Source: RPQJ01 sp963793005 (lineage in GTDB: Bacteria > Pseudomonadota > Gammaproteobacteria > Steroidobacterales > Steroidobacteraceae). Taken from it: a stretch of DNA of 64,000 nt. The translations under genes were made by a program, and so were the position numbers. The notes under the pieces were generated by a model. It made no database searches, was not told the DNA's origin, and worked only from the letters and a program-made list of their open reading frames with translations. The stretch spans positions 1,860,001 through 1,924,000 of the forward strand of contig CAWBYP010000002.1 in assembly GCA_963793005.1 (NCBI GenBank). The letters are read 5' to 3'. Position 1 is the first letter of the stretch, and each line of letters opens with the position of its first letter. This document shows positions 33,751 to 43,231 of this stretch, piece after piece.

Positions 33751-34215
33751 ATGCTGCACGTCGTCCTGCACGAGCCCGAGATTCCGTCCAACACCGGAAA
33801 CGTCATCCGGCTCTGTGCCAATACAGGCGCACGGCTGCACCTGGTCCAGCCGCTGGGGTTCAGCCTGGATGCTCGCGACGTGCGGCGCGCGGGCCTGGAT
33901 TACCGGGAACTGGTGGACGTCAGGGTGCACGCGAGCCTTGATGCCTGCCTCGACGCGCTGGACCGTCCCCGCTGGTTCGCCTTCACGACCAGGGCCGCCG
34001 CGACCCACGACGCGGTCGGCTATCGTGCAGGGGACGTGCTGGTGTTTGGCGCGGAATCCCGCGGCCTGCCGCAGGCGGTCGTGGGCAGGTGTGCCGCGGA
34101 GCGTCGGCTGCGTATCCCGATGCTCGCGGGCGCGCGCAGCATGAATCTATCGAATGCGGTTGCCGTCGCAGTCTACGAAGCGTGGCGGCAGCTGGGATAC
34201 GAAGGAGCCGGCTGA
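33751..34215 (+). CDS. trmL: tRNA (cytidine/uridine-34 2'-O)-methyltransferase TrmL
   Basis: SPOUT-family methyltransferase that adds a 2'-O-methyl group at the wobble position of two tRNA-Leu isoacceptors. 154 residues. The N-terminal MLHVVLHEPEIPSNTGNVIR is exact for TrmL. The knot region is VLVFGAESRGLP, RIPMLAGARSMNLSNAVAVA and VYEAWRQLGY. The start at 33751 is set by homology. It is divergent from the CBS gene and converges on gpsA. Confidence 0.96.
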   Translation: MLHVVLHEPEIPSNTGNVIRLCANTGARLHLVQPLGFSLDARDVRRAGLDYRELVDVRVHASLDACLDALDRPRWFAFTTRAAATHDAVGYRAGDVLVFGAESRGLPQAVVGRCAAERRLRIPMLAGARSMNLSNAVAVAVYEAWRQLGYEGAG

Positions 34216-34294
34216 GGGACTGTCGCCAGTGGGCGCCGCGCAGTGTCGGCCGCCGTCAGCCGGCCGGCAATCGACGGCGAGGAGCCGGGTTCCA

Positions 34295-35326
34295 TCAGTC
34301 CATCTCCGACTTGATCTCCCGCTTCATCAGCGCGTACACGGCGTCACGCGGCGGCTTGCCCTCGTAGAGGACATCGTGGATCTGCTCGATGATCGGCATC
34401 TCGACGCCATGCCGGCGTGCGACCTCGCAGACCGCGCGCGCAGCGAGTACGCCCTCGACCACCTGCCCGATCTCGGCCTGCGCCTGCTCGCTGGTCTTGC
34501 CCGCCGCGAGCGCCAGTCCCATGCGACGGTTGCGGGACTGGTCGTCCGTGCACGTCAGCACGAGGTCGCCGAGTCCGGCGAGGCCCATGAACGTGTCCTT
34601 GTCGGCACCGAGCGCGACGCCGAGACGCATCATCTCCGCGAGTCCGCGTGTGATCAGCGCGACCCGGGTGTTGGCGCCGAAGCCGAGGCCGTCCGAGATG
34701 CCGGCGCCGATCGCGAGCACGTTCTTCGTCGCACCGCCAACCTCGACGCCGATCATGTCCCGCGAAACGTAAGCCCGGAAATTCACGCCGGATATGCTGC
34801 GAGCGAGCGCCATCGCGTACTGCTCGTCGCAGGAGGCGACGGTCATCGCGGTCGGCAGGCCCGCGCCGACTTCCTTTGCAAACGTCGGTCCGGACAGCAC
34901 GGCCGTGGGTACTCCCGGGCCGAGCACTTCGATCGCCACCTGGTGCGGCAGCTTGCCGGTCTTCAGTTCGAAGCCCTTGGTGGCCCAGGCGACGCGCTGG
35001 TCCGCGCGCAGCACGGGCTTCAGGCGCTCGAGCACTTCGCGGAAGGCGTGGCTCGGCACGACCAGCAGCAGCTGTTCCGCCTGCGCGACGGCGGTTCCGA
35101 AATCGTGCTCGATCTCGACACCCGACGGCAGCTCGATGCCCGGCAGGTACCGACGATTGGTCCGGTCGCGGGCCATCGCCGTGAGTTCGTCGGTCTCGAT
35201 GCCCCACAGGATGGCGCGATGGCCGGTGCGGGCGAGGTGGACCGCCAACGCCGTGCCCCACGAGCCGGAGCCGAGAACGGCAACGGCCGGGTGCGCAGCC
35301 GACACTGATCCTGCCGGTGTCGTCAC
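34295..35326 (-). CDS. gpsA: Glycerol-3-phosphate dehydrogenase [NAD(P)+]
   Basis: Reduces dihydroxyacetone phosphate to sn-glycerol-3-phosphate for phospholipid synthesis. 343 residues. Rossmann GxGxxG as VAVLGSGSWGTALAVHLA, then NRRYLPGIELPSGVEI, WATKGFELKTGKLPHQV, GPTFAKEVGAGLPTAM, catalytic-Lys region GVEVGGATKNVLAIGAGISDG, and the FMGLAGLGDLVLTCTDDQSRNRRMG block. Last gene of the yibN-grxC-secB-gpsA unit; secB ends 13 bp upstream. Confidence 0.97.
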   Translation of the reverse strand: MTTPAGSVSAAHPAVAVLGSGSWGTALAVHLARTGHRAILWGIETDELTAMARDRTNRRYLPGIELPSGVEIEHDFGTAVAQAEQLLLVVPSHAFREVLERLKPVLRADQRVAWATKGFELKTGKLPHQVAIEVLGPGVPTAVLSGPTFAKEVGAGLPTAMTVASCDEQYAMALARSISGVNFRAYVSRDMIGVEVGGATKNVLAIGAGISDGLGFGANTRVALITRGLAEMMRLGVALGADKDTFMGLAGLGDLVLTCTDDQSRNRRMGLALAAGKTSEQAQAEIGQVVEGVLAARAVCEVARRHGVEMPIIEQIHDVLYEGKPPRDAVYALMKREIKSEMD

Positions 35327-35339
35327 GTGGGCGGCTGCT

Positions 35340-35825
35340 TCAGTTCACCGCAGGGCTGGGGTTGGGCTGCTGCGACTGCGCGGCACGCGCATGCAGGCCC
35401 TCGAACGTCACGAGCGGCAGCAGGAACGGCGGAAACCCGCCCTTGGTCACGAGTTCAGCGACGGTCGAGCGTGCGAAGGAGAGCAGGTAGTTCGGCGCAG
35501 CGATCGAGAGCACGTTGGCCACGTCATTGGCGGGGAGATTGCGGATCAAAAATGCGCCCGCCTGCTGCAGCTCGAGCAGCCAGGCGACCTTGTCACCGAG
35601 CTTGGCCTCGAGATTCACCTGCAGCACGACTTCGTGCATGTCCTGGCCCAGGGCAGTGGCCCGGGTCGCCAGGTTCAGGTTCACGGTCGGGGTGCCGTCT
35701 GCCTGCGACATGAACGGGCCCGACGGTGCTTCGAACGAGCAATCCTTGATGTATACGGCCTGCGGGTTGACGAGAGGCGCGTTCGGATCCTGTGCAGTCT
35801 GGGGCTGGGCGTTTGGCTCGGTCAT
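35340..35825 (-). CDS. secB: Protein-export chaperone SecB
   Basis: Homotetrameric cytosolic chaperone that holds preproteins unfolded for SecA. 161 residues. Conserved parts: AVYIKDCSFEAPSGP near the start, VVLQVNLEAKL, and the block APNYLLSFARSTVAELVTKGGFPPFLLPLV. An N-terminal Gln/Pro-rich leader is usual. Sits between grxC and gpsA as in E. coli. Confidence 0.97.
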   Translation of the reverse strand: MTEPNAQPQTAQDPNAPLVNPQAVYIKDCSFEAPSGPFMSQADGTPTVNLNLATRATALGQDMHEVVLQVNLEAKLGDKVAWLLELQQAGAFLIRNLPANDVANVLSIAAPNYLLSFARSTVAELVTKGGFPPFLLPLVTFEGLHARAAQSQQPNPSPAVN

Positions 35826-35872
35826 GGTTCCGTCCTGTTGAGAAATCAGTGAGGTTGATCGGGTCCGGGCCG

Positions 35873-36142
35873 TCAGGCGCGGAACAGCAAGGTATCGAGT
35901 TCGCCCGACCGGTCGAGCGAATACAGTTCGTCAAAACCGCCGACGTGGCGATCACCTATGAAGATCTGCGGCACCGTGCGGCGGCCCCCGCTGCGGGCAA
36001 GCATGGCGGCGCGGTCAGCCGGGTCTTCGTCCACCTTGACCTCCCGGAAGGCGATGCCCTTGCCCTGCAGCAGCGCTCGCGCTCGCGCGCAGTAGCCACA
36101 CCAGCTGCTGGAATACATCACGATATCGGGTGTTTCGGTCAA
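35873..36142 (-). CDS. grxC: Glutaredoxin 3
   Basis: Small thiol oxidoreductase, 89 residues. The active site is CGYC in SSWCGYCARARALLQ, followed by the cis-Pro region GRRTVPQIFIGDRHVGGFDE. Length and motifs match GrxC. Its start overlaps the upstream yibN stop by four bases, and secB follows after 47 bp. Confidence 0.96.
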   Translation of the reverse strand: MTETPDIVMYSSSWCGYCARARALLQGKGIAFREVKVDEDPADRAAMLARSGGRRTVPQIFIGDRHVGGFDELYSLDRSGELDTLLFRA

Positions 36143-36585
36143 GATGACTTCCTGCCCTTCGCGTCGGACTTCACCAGCGGCAGGTTGTCCGCGCGCCAGG
36201 CCGCAAGCCCGCCGCGGAGATTCACGACCTTGGTGAAGCCCTGTGCCTTCAATACCCGCGCCGCTGCAGAGGACCGCATGCCACTCTCGCAGCAGGCAAT
36301 GACCACCTTCTCGCGGTACTTCTTCAGGGTTTCGGCGCTGCCCGCGATGTCCTCCTGGGGAACGTGCCGGGCGTCGATCACGTGGCCGGAGTCGAATTCC
36401 GCCTTTGACCGCACGTCGAGCAACAGCGCGCCCTGGTTCAGCAGGCGCACCGCGTCCTGCGGACCCACCGCCTGGCCGGCGTTGCGTGCACGGCTGAGCT
36501 CATAGACCAGCACTGCAACGATGAGCGCGGCAGTACCGCCTACGAGCAGCGGGTGGTGGGTGACGTATTCGAGGAGTTTGTCCAT
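36139..36585 (-). CDS. yibN: Membrane-anchored rhodanese YibN
   Basis: 148 residues with an N-terminal transmembrane helix (PLLVGGTAALIVAVLVYELS) and a rhodanese domain: AVRLLNQGALLLDVRSKAEFDSGH, then active-site loop IACCESGMRSSAAARVLKAQGF with catalytic Cys in CESGMRS. Gene order yibN-grxC-secB-gpsA matches E. coli. Divergent from envC. Confidence 0.94.
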   Translation of the reverse strand: MDKLLEYVTHHPLLVGGTAALIVAVLVYELSRARNAGQAVGPQDAVRLLNQGALLLDVRSKAEFDSGHVIDARHVPQEDIAGSAETLKKYREKVVIACCESGMRSSAAARVLKAQGFTKVVNLRGGLAAWRADNLPLVKSDAKGRKSS

Positions 36586-36670
36586 GGGCCGGGCATGTAA
36601 AAAGGGTCGCGGATTATAGCAGCCCCGCTAGACTTGCCGGCCTGACCCCGCCTGCAGGCCCCATCGAGGA

Positions 36671-37882
36671 ATGTACAGCCAGCCGCCCCTGACGCCTGAA
36701 TGCCGCCGCCACTGGCCCGGGAAACCGAGCCGGGTGGCCGGGCTGCTGTTTGCCGTCATGCTGGGCTTCACGGCGCCGCCCGCGGCCCTGGCTGAAAAGA
36801 AGCCGACTCCGGCACAGAAAGAAGCCGAGCTGAAACGTGTCAATGCGCGGATCGAGAAGGTGCGCAAGGACGTTGGCGCAGACATCGAAAAGCGCGACAA
36901 GCTCAGTGCCCAGTTGCGCGACGCGGAGCTGGCGGTACAAAAGGCGAGACGGGCGCTCGACGACGTCCGTGCCCAGCGCCTGGCGGTTGAAGCGAAGCTG
37001 AGGGACCTGCAGCAGGAAGAGGCGGGCCTGGAGGAGGAGCTCGCCGCGGAGCGCGCTGCGCTGGCGGGCGAACTGCGCGCCGCCTACGTGAATGGCCGCG
37101 AGGAGCAGCTGAAACTCCTCTTGAACCAGGAGGATCCCGCGACCTTCGGCCGGATGCTCAAGTACTACGGCTACTTCGGCCGCGCTCGCGCGGAGACAAT
37201 TGCCGGCATACGGGACAAGCTCGAGCACCTCGCCCTGGTGAGAGGCAAGATCGCCGCCGAGCACGACCGGCTGGCTGCGCTCGAGGAAGACCAGGAACGG
37301 CAGGTCGCAGCCCTGCGTTCCGCGCAGGAGACCAGGACCCGGACCGTCGCCGCGATCGACCGCGAGATCAAGTCGCAGAGCAGCCAGTTGAAGCGGCTGC
37401 AGTCGCAGGCGCAGTCGCTGGAAAAGCTGATTGCGAACCTGCGCAAGGCCCTGCAGAACGTCCCGGTCGCGAAGCAGGCTCCGTTCGAGCCGCTGCGCGG
37501 AAAGCTGCCCTGGCCGGTGCCGCAGGGGCATGTTCTTGCGCGCTTCGGCCAGCCCAGGGCCGGGGGCTCGATGCGCTGGCAGGGGATGCTGATCGGCACC
37601 GACCGGGGTGCCCGTGTGCGCGCGCCATTCGCCGGCCAGGTCGTGTACGCGGATTGGCTGCCCGGCATGGGGCTGATGGTCGTCCTCAACCATGGCGGGG
37701 GCTATCTCAGCCTGTACGGCCACAATGAAGAGGTTTTCCGCAAAGTGGGAGATACAGTCTCGGCCGGCGAGGTGATCGGTGCGGTGGGGGATACCGGCGG
37801 CCGCGAGGAGCCCGCTCTTTACTTCGAGGTGCGGCGCGGGCGTGAACCCGTGGATCCCGAGATCTGGCTCAGGAAGCGCTGA
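36671..37882 (+). CDS. envC: Murein hydrolase activator EnvC
   Basis: Periplasmic protein that activates amidases AmiA/AmiB at the septum. 403 residues: a signal peptide ending near ALA-EKKP, a long coiled coil (residues about 40-270, e.g. KRDKLSAQLRDAELAVQKAR), and a C-terminal LytM/M23 domain with VYADWLPGMGLMVVLNHGGG and SLYGHNEEVFRKVGDTVSAG. The zinc ligands are incomplete, consistent with a catalytically inactive LytM fold. Preceded by GAGGA. Confidence 0.95.
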   Translation: MYSQPPLTPECRRHWPGKPSRVAGLLFAVMLGFTAPPAALAEKKPTPAQKEAELKRVNARIEKVRKDVGADIEKRDKLSAQLRDAELAVQKARRALDDVRAQRLAVEAKLRDLQQEEAGLEEELAAERAALAGELRAAYVNGREEQLKLLLNQEDPATFGRMLKYYGYFGRARAETIAGIRDKLEHLALVRGKIAAEHDRLAALEEDQERQVAALRSAQETRTRTVAAIDREIKSQSSQLKRLQSQAQSLEKLIANLRKALQNVPVAKQAPFEPLRGKLPWPVPQGHVLARFGQPRAGGSMRWQGMLIGTDRGARVRAPFAGQVVYADWLPGMGLMVVLNHGGGYLSLYGHNEEVFRKVGDTVSAGEVIGAVGDTGGREEPALYFEVRRGREPVDPEIWLRKR

Positions 37883-37929
37883 GTCGATGCGACTCGAGGA
37901 CCTTACCGGGGACGGCGCCGGGCGCGAAT

Positions 37930-39276
37930 GTGAACCAGGCCAGCTTGCCGGCACCGCCGCGTGGCCTGGAGCGTGATCAGGGCATCGCCCGAGGCTACAC
38001 TGCCGGCTCGTACCACCACCGCCCAACCCTCTTGACCCGACGCATCCATACCCTGCTCGCCGTCGTCGTCGGTGCCGCCCTCGGCGCCGGATACATGCAC
38101 GTGCGCGATCTCGGTGCGGACCACCACGTCTCCGTGCCTTCCGAGCCGGTGCGCGCACGCTCCGAGCACCCGCTGCTGGACGAGGTGGCCGAGCACGTGC
38201 AGCGCGAATACGTGGATACCGTGAGCCGCGGGCAACTCGAGCAGGCTGCAGTCGAGGGAATGGTCGCCAGCCTCGACCCGCATTCGGAATTCCTGGACGC
38301 CGCGGCCTACGACGAAATGCGCGTCAGCACCGCGGGGACCTACACCGGTGTCGGCATCGAGGTTAGCGAGCAGGAGGGAGGCCGGATCGTGGTCGTGGCG
38401 CCGATCGAAGGCTCGCCCGCGGATCGCGCCGGCGTACGAACGGGCGACGTGTTGCTGGAAGTGGGCGGGCGGCCGGTCGCGCCCGGGAGCCTGGACGAGA
38501 CCATCGCACGAATGCGCGGGTTCGAGGGTTCCCGCGTGGGCATCGTGGTCGAACGTGCGGGCGAGCCGGAGCCTTTGCGCTTCGATCTCGAGCGCTCCGA
38601 AGTCCACCTGCGGACGGTCCGTGCGGAACGACTGCCGGGCGGCTACGGCTACGTGCGAGTCAGCCATTTCAGCGACTCGACACCCGGCGACTTCGACGGC
38701 GCAATCCTGACACTGCAGTCCGTTCCCGGCGCTGCACCGCTGCGCGGGCTGGTGCTGGACCTGCGCGACAATCCGGGCGGCGTGCTCGAGTCCGCCGTGA
38801 GTGTCGCCGATAGCTTCCTCGAGGGCGGCATGATCGTGCGTGCCGACGGACGCACGCCGGACGCCAGCTTCGAGATGGACGCGACGCCGGGAGACCTGCT
38901 GCACGGCGCTCCGGTCGTGGTACTGGTGGACGCGGGTTCTGCATCGGGTGCCGAGATCGTGGCGGGCGCGCTGCGTGACCACGGCCGCGCGACGCTGATG
39001 GGCGAGCGCACCTACGGCAAGGGGTCCGTGCAGACCGTGATGCCGCTGCGCGACGGCGAGGCGCTGAAGCTCACTACTTCGCGCTACTTCACGCCCTCCG
39101 GGCGGTCGATCCAGGAGCGTGGGCTGGAGCCCGACGTGCGCATCAGCGCGCAGGCCGGCTCGGCTCGGTACGTGTACGGGCGTGACGCGGCCACGGATCC
39201 CGAGGTGCGTTCTGCGCTGCAGTACCTTCGGGACCGCAGCCTCGACAAGCACGTCGCACTGGCGACCCGGCGCTGA
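37930..39276 (+). CDS. ctpA: C-terminal processing peptidase (S41 family, CtpA/Prc-like)
   Basis: Periplasmic serine protease, 448 residues. An N-terminal hydrophobic anchor (IHTLLAVVVGAALGAGYM), a PDZ domain (GTYTGVGIEVSEQEGGRIVV ... PADRAGVRTGDVLLEVGG), then the catalytic part: DLRDNPGGVLESAV, nucleophile Ser in DAGSASGAEIVAGAL, and Lys in GERTYGKGSVQTV. Start at 37930, but an internal TTG near 38032 is a plausible alternative that removes a long leader. It follows envC by 47 bp and may be cotranscribed. Substrate unknown. Confidence 0.93.
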   Translation: MNQASLPAPPRGLERDQGIARGYTAGSYHHRPTLLTRRIHTLLAVVVGAALGAGYMHVRDLGADHHVSVPSEPVRARSEHPLLDEVAEHVQREYVDTVSRGQLEQAAVEGMVASLDPHSEFLDAAAYDEMRVSTAGTYTGVGIEVSEQEGGRIVVVAPIEGSPADRAGVRTGDVLLEVGGRPVAPGSLDETIARMRGFEGSRVGIVVERAGEPEPLRFDLERSEVHLRTVRAERLPGGYGYVRVSHFSDSTPGDFDGAILTLQSVPGAAPLRGLVLDLRDNPGGVLESAVSVADSFLEGGMIVRADGRTPDASFEMDATPGDLLHGAPVVVLVDAGSASGAEIVAGALRDHGRATLMGERTYGKGSVQTVMPLRDGEALKLTTSRYFTPSGRSIQERGLEPDVRISAQAGSARYVYGRDAATDPEVRSALQYLRDRSLDKHVALATRR

Positions 39277-39390
39277 GCCGGTGATCGCTGCGGTGCGCGT
39301 TCCGCGCACCATCACGCTGCCGCGGCGATTCGCCGACGCGGGAAGTCACTCGGGCGGCGATCTGCGCAGCCTGCGCCAGGCCGGTCGCCG

Positions 39391-39774
39391 CTAGACCAGC
39401 GTCCGACCCGCGCCCAGCAACGCACCGATCAACAGCACCAGCATCGGCAGCATGCTCATGCCGAAGCCCATGCTGCGCTGAGCTGGATCGGCGACGTAGC
39501 TGCGGAAGTACACGATGCGTCCGACGAGATAGACGGCGCCGAGACCCGCGCCCCACTGCGGGCTCACGTACAGCCCGAACAGCCAGATCGAAGGCACGAA
39601 CACGATCAGGGCCTCCAGCGTGTTGTAGTGCACGCGGAAATAGCGCTCGAACACCTCGTTGCCGCTGGTAGCCGGGGCCTTGACCCCGTACATCACGCGC
39701 GCGCGGCCGACCAGGATGCCGAATGCGACGAACTCCAGCAGTGCGAGCAGGATGACGATAGAAACCATATTCAT
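39391..39774 (-). CDS. MAPEG-family membrane protein
   Basis: 127 residues with four hydrophobic helices. The family block ERYFRVHYNTLEALIVFVPS (with conserved Arg, His, Asn and Glu) and the YLVGRIVYFRSYVADPAQRS loop match the MAPEG superfamily of glutathione-linked microsomal enzymes. Substrate unknown. It converges with ctpA. Confidence 0.88.
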   Translation of the reverse strand: MNMVSIVILLALLEFVAFGILVGRARVMYGVKAPATSGNEVFERYFRVHYNTLEALIVFVPSIWLFGLYVSPQWGAGLGAVYLVGRIVYFRSYVADPAQRSMGFGMSMLPMLVLLIGALLGAGRTLV

Positions 39775-39876
39775 GACTGATCCCCGGGGGTGCTTGATTG
39801 GTGTGCCGGGTAGATTCCTTTACCATGGGCGTGTCGTCAACGGACCACGGTCGCCTGGCGGCGAGGGGAGGCTCAC

Positions 39877-40251
39877 ATGGTTGGATTCCTGTTGCGCGCC
39901 GCGATCACGGCGCTTGGGCTGTGGGTCGCGAGCGAGATCTTCAGCGGCCTGTATTTCGCCACACCCACGAAACTGCTCGTCGCGGCCGTGCTGCTCGGCG
40001 TCGTAAATGCCTTCGTCCGCCCGCTGGCGTTCATCCTGACCCTGCCGCTGACGGTGCTGAGCCTCGGGCTGTTCCTGCTGGTGCTCAACGCTGCGATGGT
40101 CGGGCTCGTCGCGTGGATGGTGCCCGGCTTCGAGATTTCCGGATTCTGGACCGCGGTCGGCGCTGCGCTGGTCGTGAGCCTCGTCTCGTGGGCCGCGTCG
40201 AGCGCCATCGGGTCGAACGGCAAAGTCGAGGTATTCACCGTCAGGAAGTAG
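39877..40251 (+). CDS. Phage-holin-like / Mycobact_memb family membrane protein
   Basis: 124 residues, four hydrophobic segments. The pattern AVLLGVVNAFVRPLAFILTL PLTVLSLGLFLLVLNAAMV is diagnostic of the small PF04020 group. Function unknown; the 'holin' label comes from family naming and no prophage is present here. Confidence 0.85.
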   Translation: MVGFLLRAAITALGLWVASEIFSGLYFATPTKLLVAAVLLGVVNAFVRPLAFILTLPLTVLSLGLFLLVLNAAMVGLVAWMVPGFEISGFWTAVGAALVVSLVSWAASSAIGSNGKVEVFTVRK

Positions 40252-40314
40252 GGCCGCGGGTCCGGTTCCCGGTGGCGTGCCGGCACCGCCGGATTGGGCC
40301 GGCAAGGAGCGAAC

Positions 40315-40755
40315 ATGGCGATCTCGCGAAAGGCCCTCTGCGTGTTCTATGCCCTGGTCGCGCTGCTTGCGCTCGTCGGCACCTGGGGCAACAACATCGC
40401 GTATCTCGACATGGGACTCGCGGCAGCGAACCTGCACTTCTGGCGGCAGACGCTGGTCAATCCAGCCAGCCGCTCGATCACGGTCGACATCCTGCTGTTG
40501 GGCCTCGCCGCCATCACCTGGATGCTGCTCGAGGCACGTCGCCTGTCGATGCGTGGCGTATGGATCTACGTGCTCGCCAGCGTCTTCATCGCCATCAGCG
40601 CTGCCTTCCCGGTATTCCTGATTCATCGCGAGCGAGCGCTGGCGGCGCGCGATGGATCGGCCAGCGCGGGAACCCTTTCGGTCGCAGGACTGCTGGCACT
40701 CGTGGTCCTCGGTGGCGTGATGCTTGCCTACACGCTGATTTCCCTGGGTCGATAG
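40315..40755 (+). CDS. DUF2834 membrane protein
   Basis: 146 residues starting at ATG 40315 after AAGGAGCG. Hydrophobic segments include ALCVFYALVALLALVGTWGN and DILLLGLAAITWMLLEARRL, and the WIYVLASVFIAISAAFPVFL segment carries the family's pattern. Function unknown. The next gene starts 12 bp downstream, so both are likely one unit. Confidence 0.8.
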   Translation: MAISRKALCVFYALVALLALVGTWGNNIAYLDMGLAAANLHFWRQTLVNPASRSITVDILLLGLAAITWMLLEARRLSMRGVWIYVLASVFIAISAAFPVFLIHRERALAARDGSASAGTLSVAGLLALVVLGGVMLAYTLISLGR

Positions 40756-40767
40756 GAGGCTGACAAC

Positions 40768-41202
40768 ATGAATCCCAACACGCGCGCTCCCTGGCATTTG
40801 TGGGTCGTCGGTATTGCAGCGCTGCTGTGGAATGCCGTCGGTGCGCTGGACTACGTGATGACGCAGACCAGGAATGCAGAGTACATGGCCGCATTCACTG
40901 CGGAGCAGCTGGAATTCTTCTACGGGCTCCCGGCCTGGACGGTCGCTGCATGGGCGATCGGGGTCTGGGGTGGCGTGCTCGGATCATTGCTGCTGCTGCT
41001 GCGGAAGTCCCTCGCTACGTGGGTCTTCCTGGCCTCGCTGATCGGGGTGGTGCTCACGACGTTCCAGAACTACGTGCTGTCCAATGGACTGGAAGTCATG
41101 GGAGGGCCCGGGGCGGTGGTCTTTACGGCCGTGATATTCCTCGTCGCGGTGGCGCTGTACGTGTATGCCCGCGTGATGACGACGCGGCGGGTGCTCGCCT
41201 AG
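40768..41202 (+). CDS. Hypothetical membrane protein
   Basis: 144 residues with four hydrophobic helices (LWVVGIAALLWNAVGALDYV; WTVAAWAIGVWGGVLGSLLL). The motif NAVGALDYVMTQTRN is common to an uncharacterised group of small membrane proteins. Preceded by AGGAGG. Function unknown; downstream of the DUF2834 gene. Confidence 0.8.
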   Translation: MNPNTRAPWHLWVVGIAALLWNAVGALDYVMTQTRNAEYMAAFTAEQLEFFYGLPAWTVAAWAIGVWGGVLGSLLLLLRKSLATWVFLASLIGVVLTTFQNYVLSNGLEVMGGPGAVVFTAVIFLVAVALYVYARVMTTRRVLA

Positions 41203-41244
41203 GACGGGAACGGCACCGCCGCTGGCATGAGCCGCGCGGATCCT

Positions 41245-43162
41245 TTATGCGCGGCGAATGCCCGTCCGATAGAGCCACCAGGCAAGCCAGCCCACGACCA
41301 GCAGGCCCAGCCAGCCCCCGAACTGCAGGGCGGCCGGCAGCGCAAGCACGTCCGCGCGCCCGGACATCACGATCGGGATGGCGATGAAGATGCCCATCAG
41401 CGCCTCGCCGGTGATCAGCCCGGCCGCGAACAGCATGCCATTGCGGCCGGCGCGTTCGGCCGCCTCGGGGCCGCCGAGCCTGCGTTCGACGAGGTGCGCG
41501 ATCAGGCCGCCGGCGAAGATCGGCACCGACAGGTCCAGTGGCAGGTAGATGCCTACCGCGACCGCGAGCACCGGCGCACGGAAGCTTGCGCCCCGCTTCT
41601 TCAGCCACAGGTCCCAGGCGATCACGGCGGCGCCGATCAATCCGCCGATCTGGATCATTCCCCAGGGCAGGTGTCCGCCGAACATGCCCTTGGCGACCGA
41701 GGCCATCAGCGTCGCCTGCGGCGCGATCAACGGACTGGGATGCTCTGCCGACGGTATGCCGATGCCGTAGGCCTTGAGCAGCAGGTTCAGCACCGGCGCC
41801 ATCACCAGCGCGCTTGAAGCGGCGCCGATCGCCAGCATCACCTGCTGTTTCCACGGCGTGGCGCCCACGATGTGGCCGCACTTCAGGTCCTGCAGGTTGT
41901 CGCCGCCGATGCAGGCCGAGCAGCAGACCACTGCGCCGATCATGATCGCGGCCACTGGCCCGAGCGGCGCGCCACGTCCCATGAGCACCATGAGTACCAG
42001 CGAGGCGAACAGGATCGTGCAGATCGTGATGCCCGACACCGGGTTGTTCGACGAACCGACGAGGCCTGCCATGTATGCCGACACCGAGCAGAACAGGAAG
42101 CCCGCGACGATCATGATGATCGTCATGGGCAGGCTCACCGTCAGGTCATGCACGATGTTCTGGTAGAGCCAGAACAGCGGAAGCGTGAAAAGCAGTGTCC
42201 CGATCAGGATGGCCTTCATCGGCAGGTCCTGCTCGGTGTGCGCAACCACCGTGCCGGCGCTGGCGCGCGCGGCGGCGAGGCCGCTCTTGATCCCCGACAG
42301 CAGCGACTCGCGGATCGAGATCAGCGCCCACACGCCGCCGACCAGCATGGCGCCGACGCCGAGGTAACGGATCTGCGCCGACCAGATCGCGCCGGCCGCG
42401 TCCTCGGCGCTGGCGCCCACGAGGCTCGCCGCCAGTTGCGGGTTGCCATCGAGGAAGAATGCACTGTAGATCGGGATCGCGACGTTCCACGAAATCATGC
42501 CGCCGATCAGCACCAATATGCCGATGTTGAGCCCGACGATGTAGCCGACGCCGAGCAGTGCCGGTGAGAGATTGGTGCCGAAATACGCGATGCCCTTGCC
42601 GGCCCAGGCGCCGGCGGCCGCCGTGTCGGGAAAGAGCCTGAGCCCGCTCGCGGCGGCCAGTTTCGCGAAGCCGCCACCCAGCGCGGAAAGCCCCAGGATC
42701 CGGACGCCCTGCGCCGGGTTCTCGCCGGTCTTCAGCACCTCGGCGGCGGCCTTGCCCTCGGGGAAGGCGAGGCCCTGGTCCACGATCAGCGCGCGGCGCA
42801 GCGGCACCGAGAAGAACACGCCGAGAATGCCGCCGAGCCCCGCGATCGCAAGCACCCACATGTACTGGAAATCGGACCAGTACCCGAGGATCACCAGCGC
42901 GGGAATCGTGAAGATCACGCCTGATGCGATCGAGGAGCCCTGCCGACGCCCCGGTCTGCACGATGTTGTTCTCGAGTATCCCGCCGCCGCCAAGCAGCCG
43001 CAGCACGGCCATCGAGACGACCGCCGCCGGTATCGCCGAGGCGATGGTCATGCCGGCGAACAGCCCGAGATACGTGTTGGCGGCAGCGAGGATCATTGCC
43101 AGCACGATGGAAAGCGTGATGGCGCGGAACGTGAGCTGCGGTGCGACGGCGGCCTGGTTCAT
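41245..43162 (-). CDS. OPT-family oligopeptide/metal transporter, interrupted by a one-base frameshift
   Basis: Oligopeptide transporter superfamily, about 638 residues when joined. The start at 43162 reads QLTFRAITLSIVLAMILAAA NTYLGLFAGMTIASAIPAAV. The frame holds to NNIVQTGASAG, then shifts, and the rest (SSIASGVIFTIPALVILGYW onward) continues in another frame to the stop at 41245. Deleting one C from CCC at 42938-42940 joins the halves exactly at a conserved TGASAGSSIASG motif. About 16 helices are visible, with conserved FPEGKAAAEVLK and GDNLQDLKCGHIVGATPW. Likely an indel error or a very recent mutation. Two POT transporters follow upstream. Confidence 0.92.
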
Positions 43163-43231
43163 CGTGTTCCCCCCAATGGCCAGGTCAGCGCGTTGCCAAG
43201 CGCACTGCTGGCTTTTGTCCTGTCAGGCGAG

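Noticed and set aside
34154..35308. A 384-codon frame antisense to gpsA
   Set aside because: Opposite a complete gpsA; composition is that of a shadow frame.
37903..39315. A 470-codon frame antisense to ctpA
   Set aside because: Same reason: low-complexity composition and no domain, opposite a well-supported S41 peptidase.
39877..40251. Phage holin, suggesting a prophage
   Set aside because: The family name is misleading; no phage structural, lysis or integrase genes are nearby.
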